Part shown: piece after piece, positions 33,516 to 42,534 of the stretch | Numbering within the stretch: position 1 is the stretch's first letter | How the letters are laid out: each line of letters starts with the position of its first letter | Assembly: GCA_963718145.1 (NCBI GenBank) | Contig: CAVQYJ010000012.1 | Span: forward strand, 491,942-555,941 | DNA from: UBA7672 sp963718145 | GTDB lineage: Bacteria > Pseudomonadota > Alphaproteobacteria > Caulobacterales > Hyphomonadaceae | Direction of reading: 5' to 3' | DNA: 64,000 bases | Program-made: the position numbers and the translations under genes | The notes under the pieces: generated by a model | The model's input: only the letters and a program-made list of their open reading frames with translations | What the model was told of the DNA's origin: nothing | The model's database searches: none

Positions 33516-33610
33516 ACGCCGGGGCAACGGCGCCAGATATACCGACCCGGAGGAAATGTGAAGGGTGGAAGAGTCGCGGCCAAAATGCCCCGGAATCAGG
33601 CCACCCGGGC

Positions 33611-33895
33611 CTATTGCTCGGTGGCGAAATAGTCCTGGACGCAGGCCGCCTTGGTGATCGAAACCGAGATACGGTCGCCTTCGATCACCAGCTCTCCGCG
33701 GGCGATCGGGTGGTTGTTGGCGAGAATCCAGACCTCGTCGTTTTCCTGGGTGTCGAGCTGGATCACGGCGCCGCGGCCCATCCGCAGCAATTGCTGCATG
33801 GGCATCAGAGACCGGCCCAGAAGGACCGTGATCTCGACTCCGACGGCATCCAGTTGAGAGTGCACCCAGGCGCTCCGATATTGGTGGGACTTCAC
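33611..33895 (-). CDS. fliN: Flagellar motor switch FliN/SpoA-domain protein
   Basis: 94 residues made of a single SpoA domain: 'GVEITVLLGRSLMPMQQLLRMGRGAVIQLDTQENDEVWILANNHPIARGELV.EGDRISVSI' is the usual FliN text. FliN forms the lower C-ring and controls rotation direction. The usual N-terminal extension is missing or short. The start is GTG at 33895 (TTC-rich upstream, no ATG available); a later GTG is 9 codons in. No other flagellar gene is in the window, so it is an orphan copy or an atypical family member. It is divergent from lipB by 31 bases. Confidence 0.82.
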   Translation of the reverse strand: MKSHQYRSAWVHSQLDAVGVEITVLLGRSLMPMQQLLRMGRGAVIQLDTQENDEVWILANNHPIARGELVIEGDRISVSITKAACVQDYFATEQ

Positions 33896-33926
33896 GAATC
33901 CAATGTTTGCGTTGCGGACGGGTTAA

Positions 33927-34604
33927 TTGGCGACAGGCTGGGCCATTTCAGAGGGTTTGACGGGCTATCCGGAGGCTGTTGCAGCCATGGAAGCCCGCGC
34001 CGCGGCCATTGTGGAGGGCCAGGCCGGGGAGCTGGTGTGGCTTGTGGAACACCCTTCCCTCTATACGCGCGGGGCCAGCGCCAAAGACAGCGACCTGCTC
34101 GACCCTGGCCGCTTCCCCGTGTTCGACACCCAGCGCGGCGGGCAGTTCACCTATCACGGCCCTGGCCAACGGGTGGCCTATGCGATGCTGGACCTGACCA
34201 GACGCGGCCGGGACGTGAAGGCCCTGGTGTGCAGTCTTGAGTCCTGGATCATCGGAACCCTGGCCGAGTTCAACGTAAAGGGCGAGCGCCGCAAGGGCCG
34301 CGTCGGCGTCTGGGTCGATCGCACGCGGATTGGCGGCCCCCTGCACGAGGACAAGATCGCAGCGATCGGCGTCCGGCTGAAGCGGTGGGTCACCTATCAC
34401 GGCATCAGCCTGAATGTTGAACCCGACCTGTCGCACTTCGGCGGCATCACACCCTGCGGCGTGAGCGAACCGGGCCTTGGCGTCACCAGCCTCGCGGATC
34501 TCGGCCAGCTTGTCCCGATGCACGACGTGGACGTTGCGCTTAGACATGCGTTCGAGGCGGAGTTCGGACCTACCGAGCGTGCGCCGCCGCCGGCGCTCCG
34601 CTGA
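33927..34604 (+). CDS. lipB: Octanoyl-ACP:protein N-octanoyltransferase
   Basis: 225 residues. Attaches octanoate from ACP to lipoyl domains, the first step of lipoate synthesis. 'LVWLVEHPSLYTRGASA' near 37-53, 'GGQFTYHGPGQRVAYAMLDL' near 71-90 (the His-containing conserved motif), 'RKGRVGVWVD' near 122, 'KIAAIGVRLKRWVTYHGISLNV' near 143-164, and the catalytic Cys/Lys pair 'GITPCGV' (Cys ~175) with the 'KIAAIG' Lys. The start is TTG at 33927; the protein needs the 'YPEAVAAME' segment that begins ~12 codons in. lipA is not present here. Confidence 0.95.
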   Translation: MATGWAISEGLTGYPEAVAAMEARAAAIVEGQAGELVWLVEHPSLYTRGASAKDSDLLDPGRFPVFDTQRGGQFTYHGPGQRVAYAMLDLTRRGRDVKALVCSLESWIIGTLAEFNVKGERRKGRVGVWVDRTRIGGPLHEDKIAAIGVRLKRWVTYHGISLNVEPDLSHFGGITPCGVSEPGLGVTSLADLGQLVPMHDVDVALRHAFEAEFGPTERAPPPALR

Positions 34605-34605
34605 A

Positions 34606-35685
34606 CTACGGCTTGGGCAACAGCTCGCCCTGCTTCACCTCGGCCGAGCCCGCCGGCAGGTCCACGCGCAAGCCGTCCCATCCGGCGACCCATTGCTCCT
34701 GAGGCCGCACGGCGGCGACGCCGGCAAAGAACATCGGCGAGTTCACCTGGGCCGATGGAATGTGGTGTGAATAGACCAGAAGCTTCACGCCGGCGTCGTT
34801 GGCCATTGTCGCGACCTCGACGGGCGAGGCGTGATAGTCCGGGATATCGCCCATGATCTTGGCTGTGCGCGCATTGCCCTGCGTGGCCAGCACCTGCCTC
34901 ATCATGCCAACGAGGTTGGTGGAGAGGGATTCCGCCACCAGCACGTCGGCGCCCTTCGCATTCTCGACGAGATTTGCGGACAGGGCCGTGTCGCCGGAGA
35001 TCACGGCCGAGCGGCCCTTCCAGTCGAAGCGATAGCCGACGGCGGGGCGGATGGGGTCATGATCCACTTCGAAGGCAGTCACCTTCAGGTCGCCGTCCTG
35101 CAGGATGACTTCCTCGGCAGTTAGGTCGCCCTTGAAAGCCTTGCCGAACTCCTTCGCGACCAGCGGCGAGGCGGCGAGATTGATCACCGTCGAGCCATGG
35201 TGTGCAAGGCGCAGCCGCGCATCTTCCTCGTAGGCGAGATTGAAACCGTCAACGACCAGCCTGATCCCACGAGGTCCGTAGACTGGCAGCGTGTGGTCCC
35301 GGCCCGCCACCATCGTCTGCATCCGGAATTCGCCGAGATCGCCGATGTGGTCGGAGTGGAAGTGCGTGATGAAGACCGCGGCGATGCGAGCGCCCGGGAA
35401 CTGCATGCGTGCGACCTGTTCCCAGGACTCTGGCCCGGTGTCGATGACGTAGGCCTTGTCGCCCGCGACCACGATGGTGCAGGCCTTGGCGCGGCCGGGA
35501 TCAGGCAGCGGCGAGGACGTGCCGCACAGGATCACCCGCAACGCCTTGCCGTCGAACACCTCCGCCATCGCAGGCCCGCCCGACACCGGCGGCAGGGGTG
35601 TAGCGGATTGCGCGGCCTGCGGAGCGGCCGTCGCACAGGCCGCGAGAATGAGGAATGCTGACGCAGCAGCGGCGCGCTTGATCAT
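34606..35685 (-). CDS. MBL-fold metallo-hydrolase lipoprotein
   Basis: 359 residues. The N-terminus 'LILAACATAAP' is a lipobox (Cys17), so it is probably an outer- or inner-membrane lipoprotein facing the periplasm. 'VILCGTSSPLPDPGRAK' and 'FITHFHSDHIGDLGEF' (metal motif HxHxDH, near 106-111), 'AVISGDTALSANLVE' and 'SPVEVATMA' fit RNase Z / arylsulfatase-like MBL proteins. The substrate is unknown. It converges with lipB. Confidence 0.88.
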   Translation of the reverse strand: MIKRAAAASAFLILAACATAAPQAAQSATPLPPVSGGPAMAEVFDGKALRVILCGTSSPLPDPGRAKACTIVVAGDKAYVIDTGPESWEQVARMQFPGARIAAVFITHFHSDHIGDLGEFRMQTMVAGRDHTLPVYGPRGIRLVVDGFNLAYEEDARLRLAHHGSTVINLAASPLVAKEFGKAFKGDLTAEEVILQDGDLKVTAFEVDHDPIRPAVGYRFDWKGRSAVISGDTALSANLVENAKGADVLVAESLSTNLVGMMRQVLATQGNARTAKIMGDIPDYHASPVEVATMANDAGVKLLVYSHHIPSAQVNSPMFFAGVAAVRPQEQWVAGWDGLRVDLPAGSAEVKQGELLPKP

Positions 35686-35799
35686 GGCTGACCCTCCGTC
35701 GCAATCGATGCATCGTTAGGCGAATGAAGCCAGCGTGCAGGTCGAGCTATGGAGCGGCTGTCGCAGCGTTCGCAACGCGGCTGGGAAGACGGCATCCCA

Positions 35800-37824
35800 C
35801 TATTGCGCGCCCGGGCGCCAACACGGCCTAGCGAACTCCACCAGCACCTCGTCCGCCGCAACGCTGGCGCCGGCGGCGGCGTTGACAGACTTCACGACGC
35901 CATCCGCTTCGGCCCGGATGATGTTCTGCATCTTCATGGCTTCGACGATGCAGACAGCCTCGCCTGACTTCACTTCCTGGCCCACCGCGACCGACACCGA
36001 GACCACAAGGCCAGGCATCGGGCTCATGATCAGCTTGGACGTGTCCGGCTTCTGCTTTTCGGGCAGACGAGCGTGCATCTCGGCCTGGACCGGCGTGCAG
36101 ACCTTCACATGCGCTTCAACTCCGAGCCGACGGATGATAAACCCTTCCTCGGCGAGCGTGATGGAGAGAGCGTAGGTCTCGTTGTCGAGCATGAGCTCCA
36201 TCATGCCGACGCCGGGCTTCCAGCCTGTCGTGATCGCATGCGTCTTGCCGCCGACAAACTCGATCTCGGCCTCTCCCATCTGATACTGCAGGTTCACCGG
36301 AACCTGCTTGCGGCCCACGAGCGCGACCCAGTCCTTGCGCTGGGGCCGCGCCGGCTCGATGCGGCCGGAAATGCCCGACATGCGCGTGCGCATCAGTGCG
36401 TTGGCGTAGGTCGCCGCCGCCACGATGACTTTCTCCACGTCCGCAGACATGTCGGCGCCGTGAAAGCCGGTGGGGAACTCTTCCTTGATGTAGCCCGTGG
36501 TGATCTTGCCGGACTGGAAGCGCTTCTGGTCGAGCACGGCCGCGAGGAAGGGCGAATTGTCCTGGATGCCCTTGATCTCCAGCCGCTCCAGCGCCTTCAC
36601 ATGCGTGGCGATGGCTGCGGCGCGATCCTTCCCGTGCGTGATCAGCTTGGCGATCATCGGGTCGTAGAACATCGAGATCTCGTCGCCCTCGCGCACGCCG
36701 GTGTCGATGCGCACCGTGCCCTCCGCGAGCTTGCCCTCCGCCGGGAAGCGCATGCGCTTGAGACGGCCGATCGACGGCAGGAAACCGCGATACGGGTCTT
36801 CGGCGTAGATGCGGCTCTCGAGCGCCCAGCCCTTGATGCCGATATCCTTCTGCTTCATCGCCAGCTTTTCGCCGGCAGCGACGCGCAGCATCTGCTCGAC
36901 CAGGTCGATGCCCGTGGTCATCTCGGTGACCGGATGCTCGACCTGCAGGCGGGTGTTCATTTCTAGGAAGTAGAAATTGCGCTGGCCATCGACGATGAAC
37001 TCGACCGTGCCGGCGCTGTCGTACTGGACCGCCTTCGACAGGGCGACAGCCTGCTCGCCCATGGCTTTGCGGGACTCGGGCGTGAGGAAAGGCGATGGCG
37101 CTTCCTCGAAGACTTTCTGGTTGCGGCGCTGGATCGAACACTCGCGTTCGTTGAGGTAGAGGATGTTGCCGTGCTTGTCGCCCAGCACCTGGATCTCGAT
37201 GTGGCGAGGCTGGTCGACGAATTTCTCGATGAAGATGCGATCATCGCCGAACGAAGCGATCGCTTCGGCGCGGGCGCCGTCAAAGCCTTCCTTCGCCTCG
37301 GCCGAATTGAACGCAATGCGCAGGCCCTTGCCGCCGCCGCCGGCGGAGGCCTTGATCATCACCGGATAGCCGATCGAGTCCGCGATCTTCACGGCCTCCT
37401 TCGAATCCTGGATCAGCCCCATATGGCCAGGCACGGTGTTGACGCCCGCCTCGGCGGCAAACTTCTTCGAGGTGATCTTGTCGCCCATCGCCTCGATGGC
37501 GTGCGGGTTGGGACCGATGAAGACGATCTTCTCCTTCGCGAGCCGCTTGGCGAAGCCCGCATTCTCGGAAAGGAAGCCGAAGCCCGGATGGACGGCTTCC
37601 GCCCCGGTCTGGCGCACGGCGTCGACGATCTTGTCCTGGACGAGATAGCTCTGCGCAGCAGGCGAGCCGCCGATGTGGACCGCCTCGTCGGCCATATCCA
37701 CGGCCATCGATCCGGCGTCCGCATCGGAATAGACCACGACCGTTTTCACGCCCATGCGCCGGGCCGTCTTGATCACCCGGCAGGCGATTTCCCCGCGGTT
37801 GGCGATCAGGATTTTGGAGAACAT
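35800..37824 (-). CDS. pccA: Acetyl/propionyl-CoA carboxylase biotin-containing alpha subunit
   Basis: 674 residues. Biotin carboxylase domain (1-~450: 'FSKILIANRGEIACRVIKTARR', 'ASAGGGGKGLRIAF', 'ECSIQRRNQKVFEEAPSPFL', 'FLEMNTRLQVEHPVTEMTTGIDLV'), a BT/linker domain, and the C-terminal biotinyl domain with 'VEAMKMQNII' (Lys is biotinylated) near 645. It carboxylates propionyl-CoA (with PccB) to methylmalonyl-CoA. The start at 37824 gives the conserved 'MFSKILIANRGEI'. The usual end 'VLVEF' is followed here by eleven extra residues (ARPCWRPGAQ), perhaps a lost stop or frameshift. The pccB gene lies ~4.7 kb away, with unrelated genes between. Confidence 0.94.
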   Translation of the reverse strand: MFSKILIANRGEIACRVIKTARRMGVKTVVVYSDADAGSMAVDMADEAVHIGGSPAAQSYLVQDKIVDAVRQTGAEAVHPGFGFLSENAGFAKRLAKEKIVFIGPNPHAIEAMGDKITSKKFAAEAGVNTVPGHMGLIQDSKEAVKIADSIGYPVMIKASAGGGGKGLRIAFNSAEAKEGFDGARAEAIASFGDDRIFIEKFVDQPRHIEIQVLGDKHGNILYLNERECSIQRRNQKVFEEAPSPFLTPESRKAMGEQAVALSKAVQYDSAGTVEFIVDGQRNFYFLEMNTRLQVEHPVTEMTTGIDLVEQMLRVAAGEKLAMKQKDIGIKGWALESRIYAEDPYRGFLPSIGRLKRMRFPAEGKLAEGTVRIDTGVREGDEISMFYDPMIAKLITHGKDRAAAIATHVKALERLEIKGIQDNSPFLAAVLDQKRFQSGKITTGYIKEEFPTGFHGADMSADVEKVIVAAATYANALMRTRMSGISGRIEPARPQRKDWVALVGRKQVPVNLQYQMGEAEIEFVGGKTHAITTGWKPGVGMMELMLDNETYALSITLAEEGFIIRRLGVEAHVKVCTPVQAEMHARLPEKQKPDTSKLIMSPMPGLVVSVSVAVGQEVKSGEAVCIVEAMKMQNIIRAEADGVVKSVNAAAGASVAADEVLVEFARPCWRPGAQ

Positions 37825-37918
37825 CAAGCTACCCCGGGCGGTCCCTCTATGTGACCGCAAAGTGACTATCGGACGCTTCGGGTCAAGGCGAAATTGCCCC
37901 CTGCGGCGCCTCGCCCGC

Positions 37919-38359
37919 CTACACTTGGTCCTTGGGAGCTTCGATGATGCTGATCCGCGAGGTGACGGACACGAGAATCGCCGTGGACCAGCCGATGAGC
38001 AACAGGCCGACCACGCTCTCGATCGCGGCTATCATTCGGCGCGGTTCATCCAGCGCAACGTCGCCATAGCCCAGCGTGGTAAACGTGGAGGCGGCGAAAT
38101 ATAGCGAGGTCTCCCAGTTGTCGAACTCGCCCAGCGCCATGTAGAGGCCGCCGTAGGCAAGGATCTCGAGCGCATGCAGCGCAAGCAGACCGAACACGAC
38201 GCCGATCAGGACGAGGGTGACGTGGTGCGCTCGGCCGCCGTGCAGCTTGCGGCCGCGCGGCGTGCGCAGGACGTTGGAAATCGTCGCCAGCCCGCCCGCA
38301 TGGATCAGGACGCAAACGATCGTCATGCCCGCCGAGATCGCCAGGTTTTCGGGCAGCAT
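37919..38359 (-). CDS. Two-transmembrane potassium-channel-like protein
   Basis: 146 residues. A hydrophobic helix near the N-terminus (~8-30), another near 57-80, a pore helix leading to 'TFTTLGYGDVAL' (K+ selectivity filter TxGYG with L in place of V), and a final helix ~115-137. It lacks a long cytosolic domain, as in the small Kch-like ion channels of alphaproteobacteria. A role in K+ flux or membrane potential is inferred from the filter. The ATG at 38359 is followed directly by 'PENLAISAGMTIV'. Confidence 0.83.
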   Translation of the reverse strand: MLPENLAISAGMTIVCVLIHAGGLATISNVLRTPRGRKLHGGRAHHVTLVLIGVVFGLLALHALEILAYGGLYMALGEFDNWETSLYFAASTFTTLGYGDVALDEPRRMIAAIESVVGLLLIGWSTAILVSVTSRISIIEAPKDQV

Positions 38360-38490
38360 TTGCCCCTCCCATCTCTCTGGAACGGCCCGCCTGCCCGGCT
38401 TCGGACTCAACTCCGTCCCAATCTTCAGATGTCATTAACCACGCGGACGAACAATCCCGCACGACGAGATTAGAGGCTCAGGCGGCGCTC

Positions 38491-39021
38491 ATGATGTTCT
38501 ACGGAAAGCACAGCTGGCGCGGCGAAAGCGGCAAGCGCTACATGTTCAAGTGCGCCCTGACCAAGGGCGGCATACCTGACGATTCGGGCGGCATCTACGT
38601 GTTCGTGAAGCGCCGGTTCGCGTTCTTCCTGCACCCGCTCTACGTCGGCAAGGCCGCGAACCTGCGCGGGCGTCTGCTCGGTCATGAAAAATGGGGCAAG
38701 GCGTGGTGGGTGCTCGGCGCCACCGAGCGCCATGTGATGCGCGTGCAGACCGAAGACGAGCGCCGCATGATCGAGGAAGACCTGATCCGCGGCCTCAAGC
38801 CCCGCATGAACGACGTGCAGATGCCGCGCAGCGAGGAAGATGCGCCGAACACACCGCAATTGAAGAAAAGCTGGATCTGGCGACGCAAGATGGAAGACTG
38901 GTTCCGCGGTGTTTTCGGCATGCAGCCAAAGCATCCGGTCGCAACCTACCATAACACGCACCGCCATCATCCGGCGGCGCCGAACGTCGAGCCGAAGGAC
39001 TACTGGCGCAAGAGCGCCTGA
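38491..39021 (+). CDS. GIY-YIG domain protein
   Basis: 176 residues. The GIY-YIG core is 'GGIYVFVKRRFAFFLHPLYVGKAANLRGRLLGH' (about 33-65), with the second strand and Tyr/Gly/Arg in order and a Glu-rich 'EDERRMIEEDLIRGLKPRMN' helix, where the metal-binding Glu normally sits. The C-terminal third is basic and aromatic (WRRKMEDWF). GIY-YIG domains make nicks in DNA (UvrC, homing endonucleases, Slx1). It is a lone gene, so a housekeeping or mobile-element role is undecided. Confidence 0.83.
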   Translation: MMFYGKHSWRGESGKRYMFKCALTKGGIPDDSGGIYVFVKRRFAFFLHPLYVGKAANLRGRLLGHEKWGKAWWVLGATERHVMRVQTEDERRMIEEDLIRGLKPRMNDVQMPRSEEDAPNTPQLKKSWIWRRKMEDWFRGVFGMQPKHPVATYHNTHRHHPAAPNVEPKDYWRKSA

Positions 39022-39041
39022 TCTGGGACCGGCGCCCCCAG

Positions 39042-40007
39042 CTACACCCTCACCTCGTCTGGAGCCCTCTTCCCGCTGAGAACCGCAGCTATGTTGTCGA
39101 GCGCGCGCATGCCCATGGCGTCGCGCGTTTCTGCAGTCGCCGTGCCCGCGTGAGGCATCAGGAAGGCGTTGTCGAGCTCGCGGAAGCGCAGGTCGAATTT
39201 GGGCTCCGACTTGAACACATCAAGACCCGCGGCCGCCAGGTGGCCGGACTTGAGCGCGTCGAACAGCGCGTCCTCGTCGACCAGGCTGCCGCGTGCGGCG
39301 TTGATGAAGATGGCGCCTCTGGGAAGCATGGCGAGCCGCTCACGCGTCATCAGCACGGCGCCGCTGCCTGGCAGGTTAAGGCTCAGCACCGCGGCGTGCG
39401 GCAACATCTCGTCGAGGCTGGCGAAGTAGGTCGCGCCCTGTTCCAGGTCCGGAGGAAGGCGGGTGCGGTTGTGGTAGAGGATCGGCATGTTGAAGCCACG
39501 CGCCCGCTGCGCCACCGCGCGGCCAATCCGGCCCATGCCGACAATCGCCAGCGTGCGGCCTGTGACGTCCCAGCCCAGCATCTCACGGTAGCCGTTCCGG
39601 CGCGTCCAGCCATCAGCCATGATCTGCATGTTCTCCTTGGCGCGCCGGCAGGCGCCGAGGATCAGCAGCAGCGTGATGTCGGCAGTCGCGTCAGTGACTA
39701 CGTCGGGCGTGTTGGCGATGACGATGCCGCGCGAGTTGGCGAAGGCCACGTCGATATGGTCATAGCCAACGCTGGTCGTGGCGATGATCTTCACGCTTTC
39801 TGGCAGCAGGGCGAGATGCTTGTCGCGCAGCGGCCGGCCGAAGGTGGAGAGGATCGCCTCGGACTGCTGCTCGTGCGCCAGCCTCACCCAGTCGTCGAGC
39901 GTCAGCAGGTCGTCCGACGTGATGGCGTCGAACTCGGCTGCCGCCCGCGCGGTGACGGCGGGCGGCATGGGAAGCCCAACGAGAAGACGGCCGAGCTTGC
40001 CTGGCAT
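39042..40007 (-). CDS. D-isomer-specific 2-hydroxyacid dehydrogenase (D-glycerate dehydrogenase-like)
   Basis: 321 residues. Rossmann dinucleotide motif 'TLAIVGMGRIGRAVAQRARG' near 150-169; catalytic Arg in 'INAARGSLVDEDAL', Glu in 'KSEPKFDL', and His in 'LMPHAGTATAETR'. 'TSVGYDHIDVAFANSRGIVIANTPDV' is the substrate-binding loop. It reduces glyoxylate or hydroxypyruvate with NAD(P)H or oxidises the corresponding hydroxyacid. It is directly adjacent to the transporter gene (stop/start 4 bases apart), so the two may be cotranscribed with a small organic acid as substrate (inference). Confidence 0.92.
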   Translation of the reverse strand: MPGKLGRLLVGLPMPPAVTARAAAEFDAITSDDLLTLDDWVRLAHEQQSEAILSTFGRPLRDKHLALLPESVKIIATTSVGYDHIDVAFANSRGIVIANTPDVVTDATADITLLLILGACRRAKENMQIMADGWTRRNGYREMLGWDVTGRTLAIVGMGRIGRAVAQRARGFNMPILYHNRTRLPPDLEQGATYFASLDEMLPHAAVLSLNLPGSGAVLMTRERLAMLPRGAIFINAARGSLVDEDALFDALKSGHLAAAGLDVFKSEPKFDLRFRELDNAFLMPHAGTATAETRDAMGMRALDNIAAVLSGKRAPDEVRV

Positions 40008-40010
40008 CGA

Positions 40011-41711
40011 TCAGCCGGCATCGGCACTGAGATCCCGGTTCTTGGTCTCCGGCAGGAAGAAGAGCGCGATCACGAACGTGAAGCCAGCCACGATCACCGG
40101 ATACCAGATGCCCGCATAGATGTTGCCCGTCGCCGTAACGATGCCGAACGCGATCGGCGGCAGCAGGCCGCCGAACCATCCGTTGCCGATGTGATAGGGC
40201 AGCGACAGCGAGGTGTAGCGGATGCGCGTCGGGAACAGCTCGACCAGCATTGCCGCCATCGGCCCGTAGACCATGGCGGTGAACACCGTCGTCAGCGCAA
40301 TGATCAGGATGATCATCAGCTTGTTGATCCTCGTGGGATCGACGGACGTCGGATAGCCCGCCTCGTTCAGCGCGGTCCTAACTTCCTTCTGGTAAGCGGC
40401 GATGGCGTCGGCGCGCTCCTGCCCGGCCATCTTGGCTGTATCGGGGGCGACGAACGTCTTCGTGCCGACGACAATCTCGGCAACCTGGCCCGCCGGCAGC
40501 GACTGGTTGTCATAGCTGACGCCCTGCTTGGGCAGGTAGTTCTTCACCACGTCGCACGCCGAGGTGTCGAACTTGTTCTTGCCAACCGGATCGAACTGCA
40601 GCGAGCAGGTCGCTGGATCCGCCCGCACCACGACTGGCGAGGTGCGCGAGGCTTCGGCCAGGGCCGGGTTCGCGAATTCCGTGATCTGGTGGAACAGGAA
40701 GTGATAGGTCAGCACAGGCAGCAGCAGGCCGGCGAGGATCAGCGGCTTGCGCCCGATCTTGTCCGACAGCCAGCCGAAGAACACGTAGGAAGGCGTGCCG
40801 ATGGTCAGCGCGATCGCCATGATCTCGTAGGCGTCGATATCCGGCAGCTTCAGCGTCTGCTGCAGGAAGAACAGGCCGTAGAGCGTTCCGGAATACCAGA
40901 TCACCGCCTGGCCTGCGACGCAGCCGAACAGGGCGATGAAGACGTATTTGAGGTTGCTCCACTTGCCGAACGCTTCCTTGAACGGCGCCTTGGAGCCCTG
41001 TCCGAGCGCCTTCATCTTCTCGTACACGGGGCTCTCGGTCAGCTGCAGGCGAACCCAGATCGAGACCAGCAAGAGGCCGATCGAGACCATGAACGGAATA
41101 CGCCAGCCGTAATCCGCAAAATCTTCGGCGCTCATGTTGACGCGCACCGCGAGGATGAGCGCCAACGAGGCCAGCAGGCCGACCGTCGCTGTGATCTGGA
41201 TCCAGCTCGTTGACCAGCCGCGGCCGGTAGGCTTTGCGTGCTCGGCGACATAGGTCAGCGCGCCGCCATACTGCCCGCCGACGGCGAGGCCCTGAAGGAC
41301 GCGCAAGGCCACCAACGTGATCGGGGCGAAAATGCCCATCCCCGCGCCCATGGCCTCCATCTGGGTGTAGCTCGGCAGGAAGCCGACCGCGAAGGTCGAC
41401 AGGCCCATGATGATCATCGCGACGAGGAAGGTGGACTTGCGTCCCACCATGTCGCCGATCCAGCCGAAGACCAGCGCGCCGATCGGGCGCACCACGAAGC
41501 CCGCCGAGAAGGCGCCCAGCGCCAGCAGGAAGCCGGTGTTCTCGTCGATCCCCTGAACCGTGAAGAAGTGCCGGTTGATGTAGGGGAGCAGGGTTCCATA
41601 GAGGAAGAAGTCATACCACTCGAACGCGGTGCCGACGCTGGAAGCGCCGATGACCAGGGTTTCATTGACCTTCTTGACAGGCTTGGCGCCTGCCTCGGCG
41701 GCGGTTTCCAT
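40011..41711 (-). CDS. MFS transporter of the metabolite:H+ symporter (MHS) type
   Basis: 566 residues. Opening 'VIGASSVGTAFEWYDFFLYGTLLPYINRHFF' is the MHS (ProP/KgtP/CitA-like) signature. 'FGWIGDMVGRKSTFLVAMIIMG' (motif A, loop 2-3) and 'LRVLQGLAVGGQYGGALTYVAEHA' also fit. Twelve transmembrane helices with an unusually long loop of ~110 residues between the helices preceding 'ALAEASRTSP' and 'INKLMIILIIALTTVF', carrying two Cys (DPATCSLQ, TSACDVV). It probably imports an organic acid or osmolyte with protons. The start at 41711 is the first ATG before the signature; the frame upstream is unrelated. Confidence 0.9.
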   Translation of the reverse strand: METAAEAGAKPVKKVNETLVIGASSVGTAFEWYDFFLYGTLLPYINRHFFTVQGIDENTGFLLALGAFSAGFVVRPIGALVFGWIGDMVGRKSTFLVAMIIMGLSTFAVGFLPSYTQMEAMGAGMGIFAPITLVALRVLQGLAVGGQYGGALTYVAEHAKPTGRGWSTSWIQITATVGLLASLALILAVRVNMSAEDFADYGWRIPFMVSIGLLLVSIWVRLQLTESPVYEKMKALGQGSKAPFKEAFGKWSNLKYVFIALFGCVAGQAVIWYSGTLYGLFFLQQTLKLPDIDAYEIMAIALTIGTPSYVFFGWLSDKIGRKPLILAGLLLPVLTYHFLFHQITEFANPALAEASRTSPVVVRADPATCSLQFDPVGKNKFDTSACDVVKNYLPKQGVSYDNQSLPAGQVAEIVVGTKTFVAPDTAKMAGQERADAIAAYQKEVRTALNEAGYPTSVDPTRINKLMIILIIALTTVFTAMVYGPMAAMLVELFPTRIRYTSLSLPYHIGNGWFGGLLPPIAFGIVTATGNIYAGIWYPVIVAGFTFVIALFFLPETKNRDLSADAG

Positions 41712-42068
41712 GACGTGTCCTCTCCCCTCCGCCTCGTTTTCAGGGCGGATACGCTCTCGTCGTGAAGCTGCAACGGCCTGACGCGAAGGGCAAGGCGAAA
41801 CGCCGCCGCGCCCCTCGCCTCCCCCGCACTTTCGGGAGAAGAAAACCTGGAGTTCCATGCGACGGATGCCGATGCGTGGGACGTCGGGACCGTCCCCATC
41901 GCCCACGCCTGCCGGCAGCCGCCTTCCGAGGCGCCGCCAAATGCTCTCGCCTGCGGGCCTTTCCCGCTCCGTTGAGGGTTTGTTCGCACTATCATGCGCA
42001 GGGTGCAGGCCTGTGCCAATCGGCGCGGGACAATCGCACCGCCGCATCTGCCGGCGCAGGGGTTCTCC
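41712..42068. other. Intergenic region, MFS gene to lipoprotein
   Basis: 357 bases between divergently transcribed genes. No gene is supported on either strand; long open frames are GC artefacts. Promoters for both neighbours must lie here but were not identified with confidence. Confidence 0.6.
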
Positions 42069-42527
42069 ATGAAGATCGCCCTGGCCGTGCTGGCGCTCTG
42101 CCCTGCCCTTGTCGCAACAGGCTGCAAGAAGAAGCCGCCTCCCCCGCCGCCGCCCAGCGCCATCATCGGCGAATGGGCCTGCGCAATCAAAACCGACAAG
42201 GCCAACGCCAAGATCGGCGTGGTGTTCGCGGCCGACGGCAACTCGACCACCAGGATCGCGCTGAACGCCAACGTCGAGGGCAAGCGCGTGCTCGGCAAGC
42301 TGAGCGCCGCCGGAAAATGGCGCCAGACGGGAGACATGTTCTCACAGTCGATGGACAAGATGGTCGTGTCGGTCTCGACGACCAACGGCCTGCCGACGCC
42401 CGAGAGCGGCGCAACCATGCTCGCCCGCAGCCTCGCTCTCGAAGGTGATCGCCACGCAATTGAAGTGCTGAACGAAACCGAGTTCGACTACGCCACGAAG
42501 GCCGGCACCGTCAGGTGCCTGAGGTAG
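42069..42527 (+). CDS. Hypothetical lipoprotein
   Basis: 152 residues. The lipobox 'LVATGC' (Cys19) follows a short hydrophobic core, then 'KKKPPPPPPPSAIIGEWAC'. The remainder 'TTRIALNANVEGKRVLGKLSAAGKWRQTGDM' to 'YATKAGTVRCL' looks like a small beta domain with a second and third Cys, possibly a disulfide. The 'GEW...' opening resembles small lipocalin-like or cell-envelope domains, but no family is recognised. It converges with pccB (7 bases between ends). Confidence 0.8.
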   Translation: MKIALAVLALCPALVATGCKKKPPPPPPPSAIIGEWACAIKTDKANAKIGVVFAADGNSTTRIALNANVEGKRVLGKLSAAGKWRQTGDMFSQSMDKMVVSVSTTNGLPTPESGATMLARSLALEGDRHAIEVLNETEFDYATKAGTVRCLR

Positions 42528-42534
42528 GCAATCC

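Noticed and set aside
33419..34240. Open frame covering the tRNA-Leu and the start of lipB
   Set aside because: It runs through a complete tRNA gene and overlaps lipB in another frame.
39150..41213. 687-aa plus-strand open frame opposite dehydrogenase and transporter genes
   Set aside because: Arg/His-rich shadow of two well-supported minus-strand genes.
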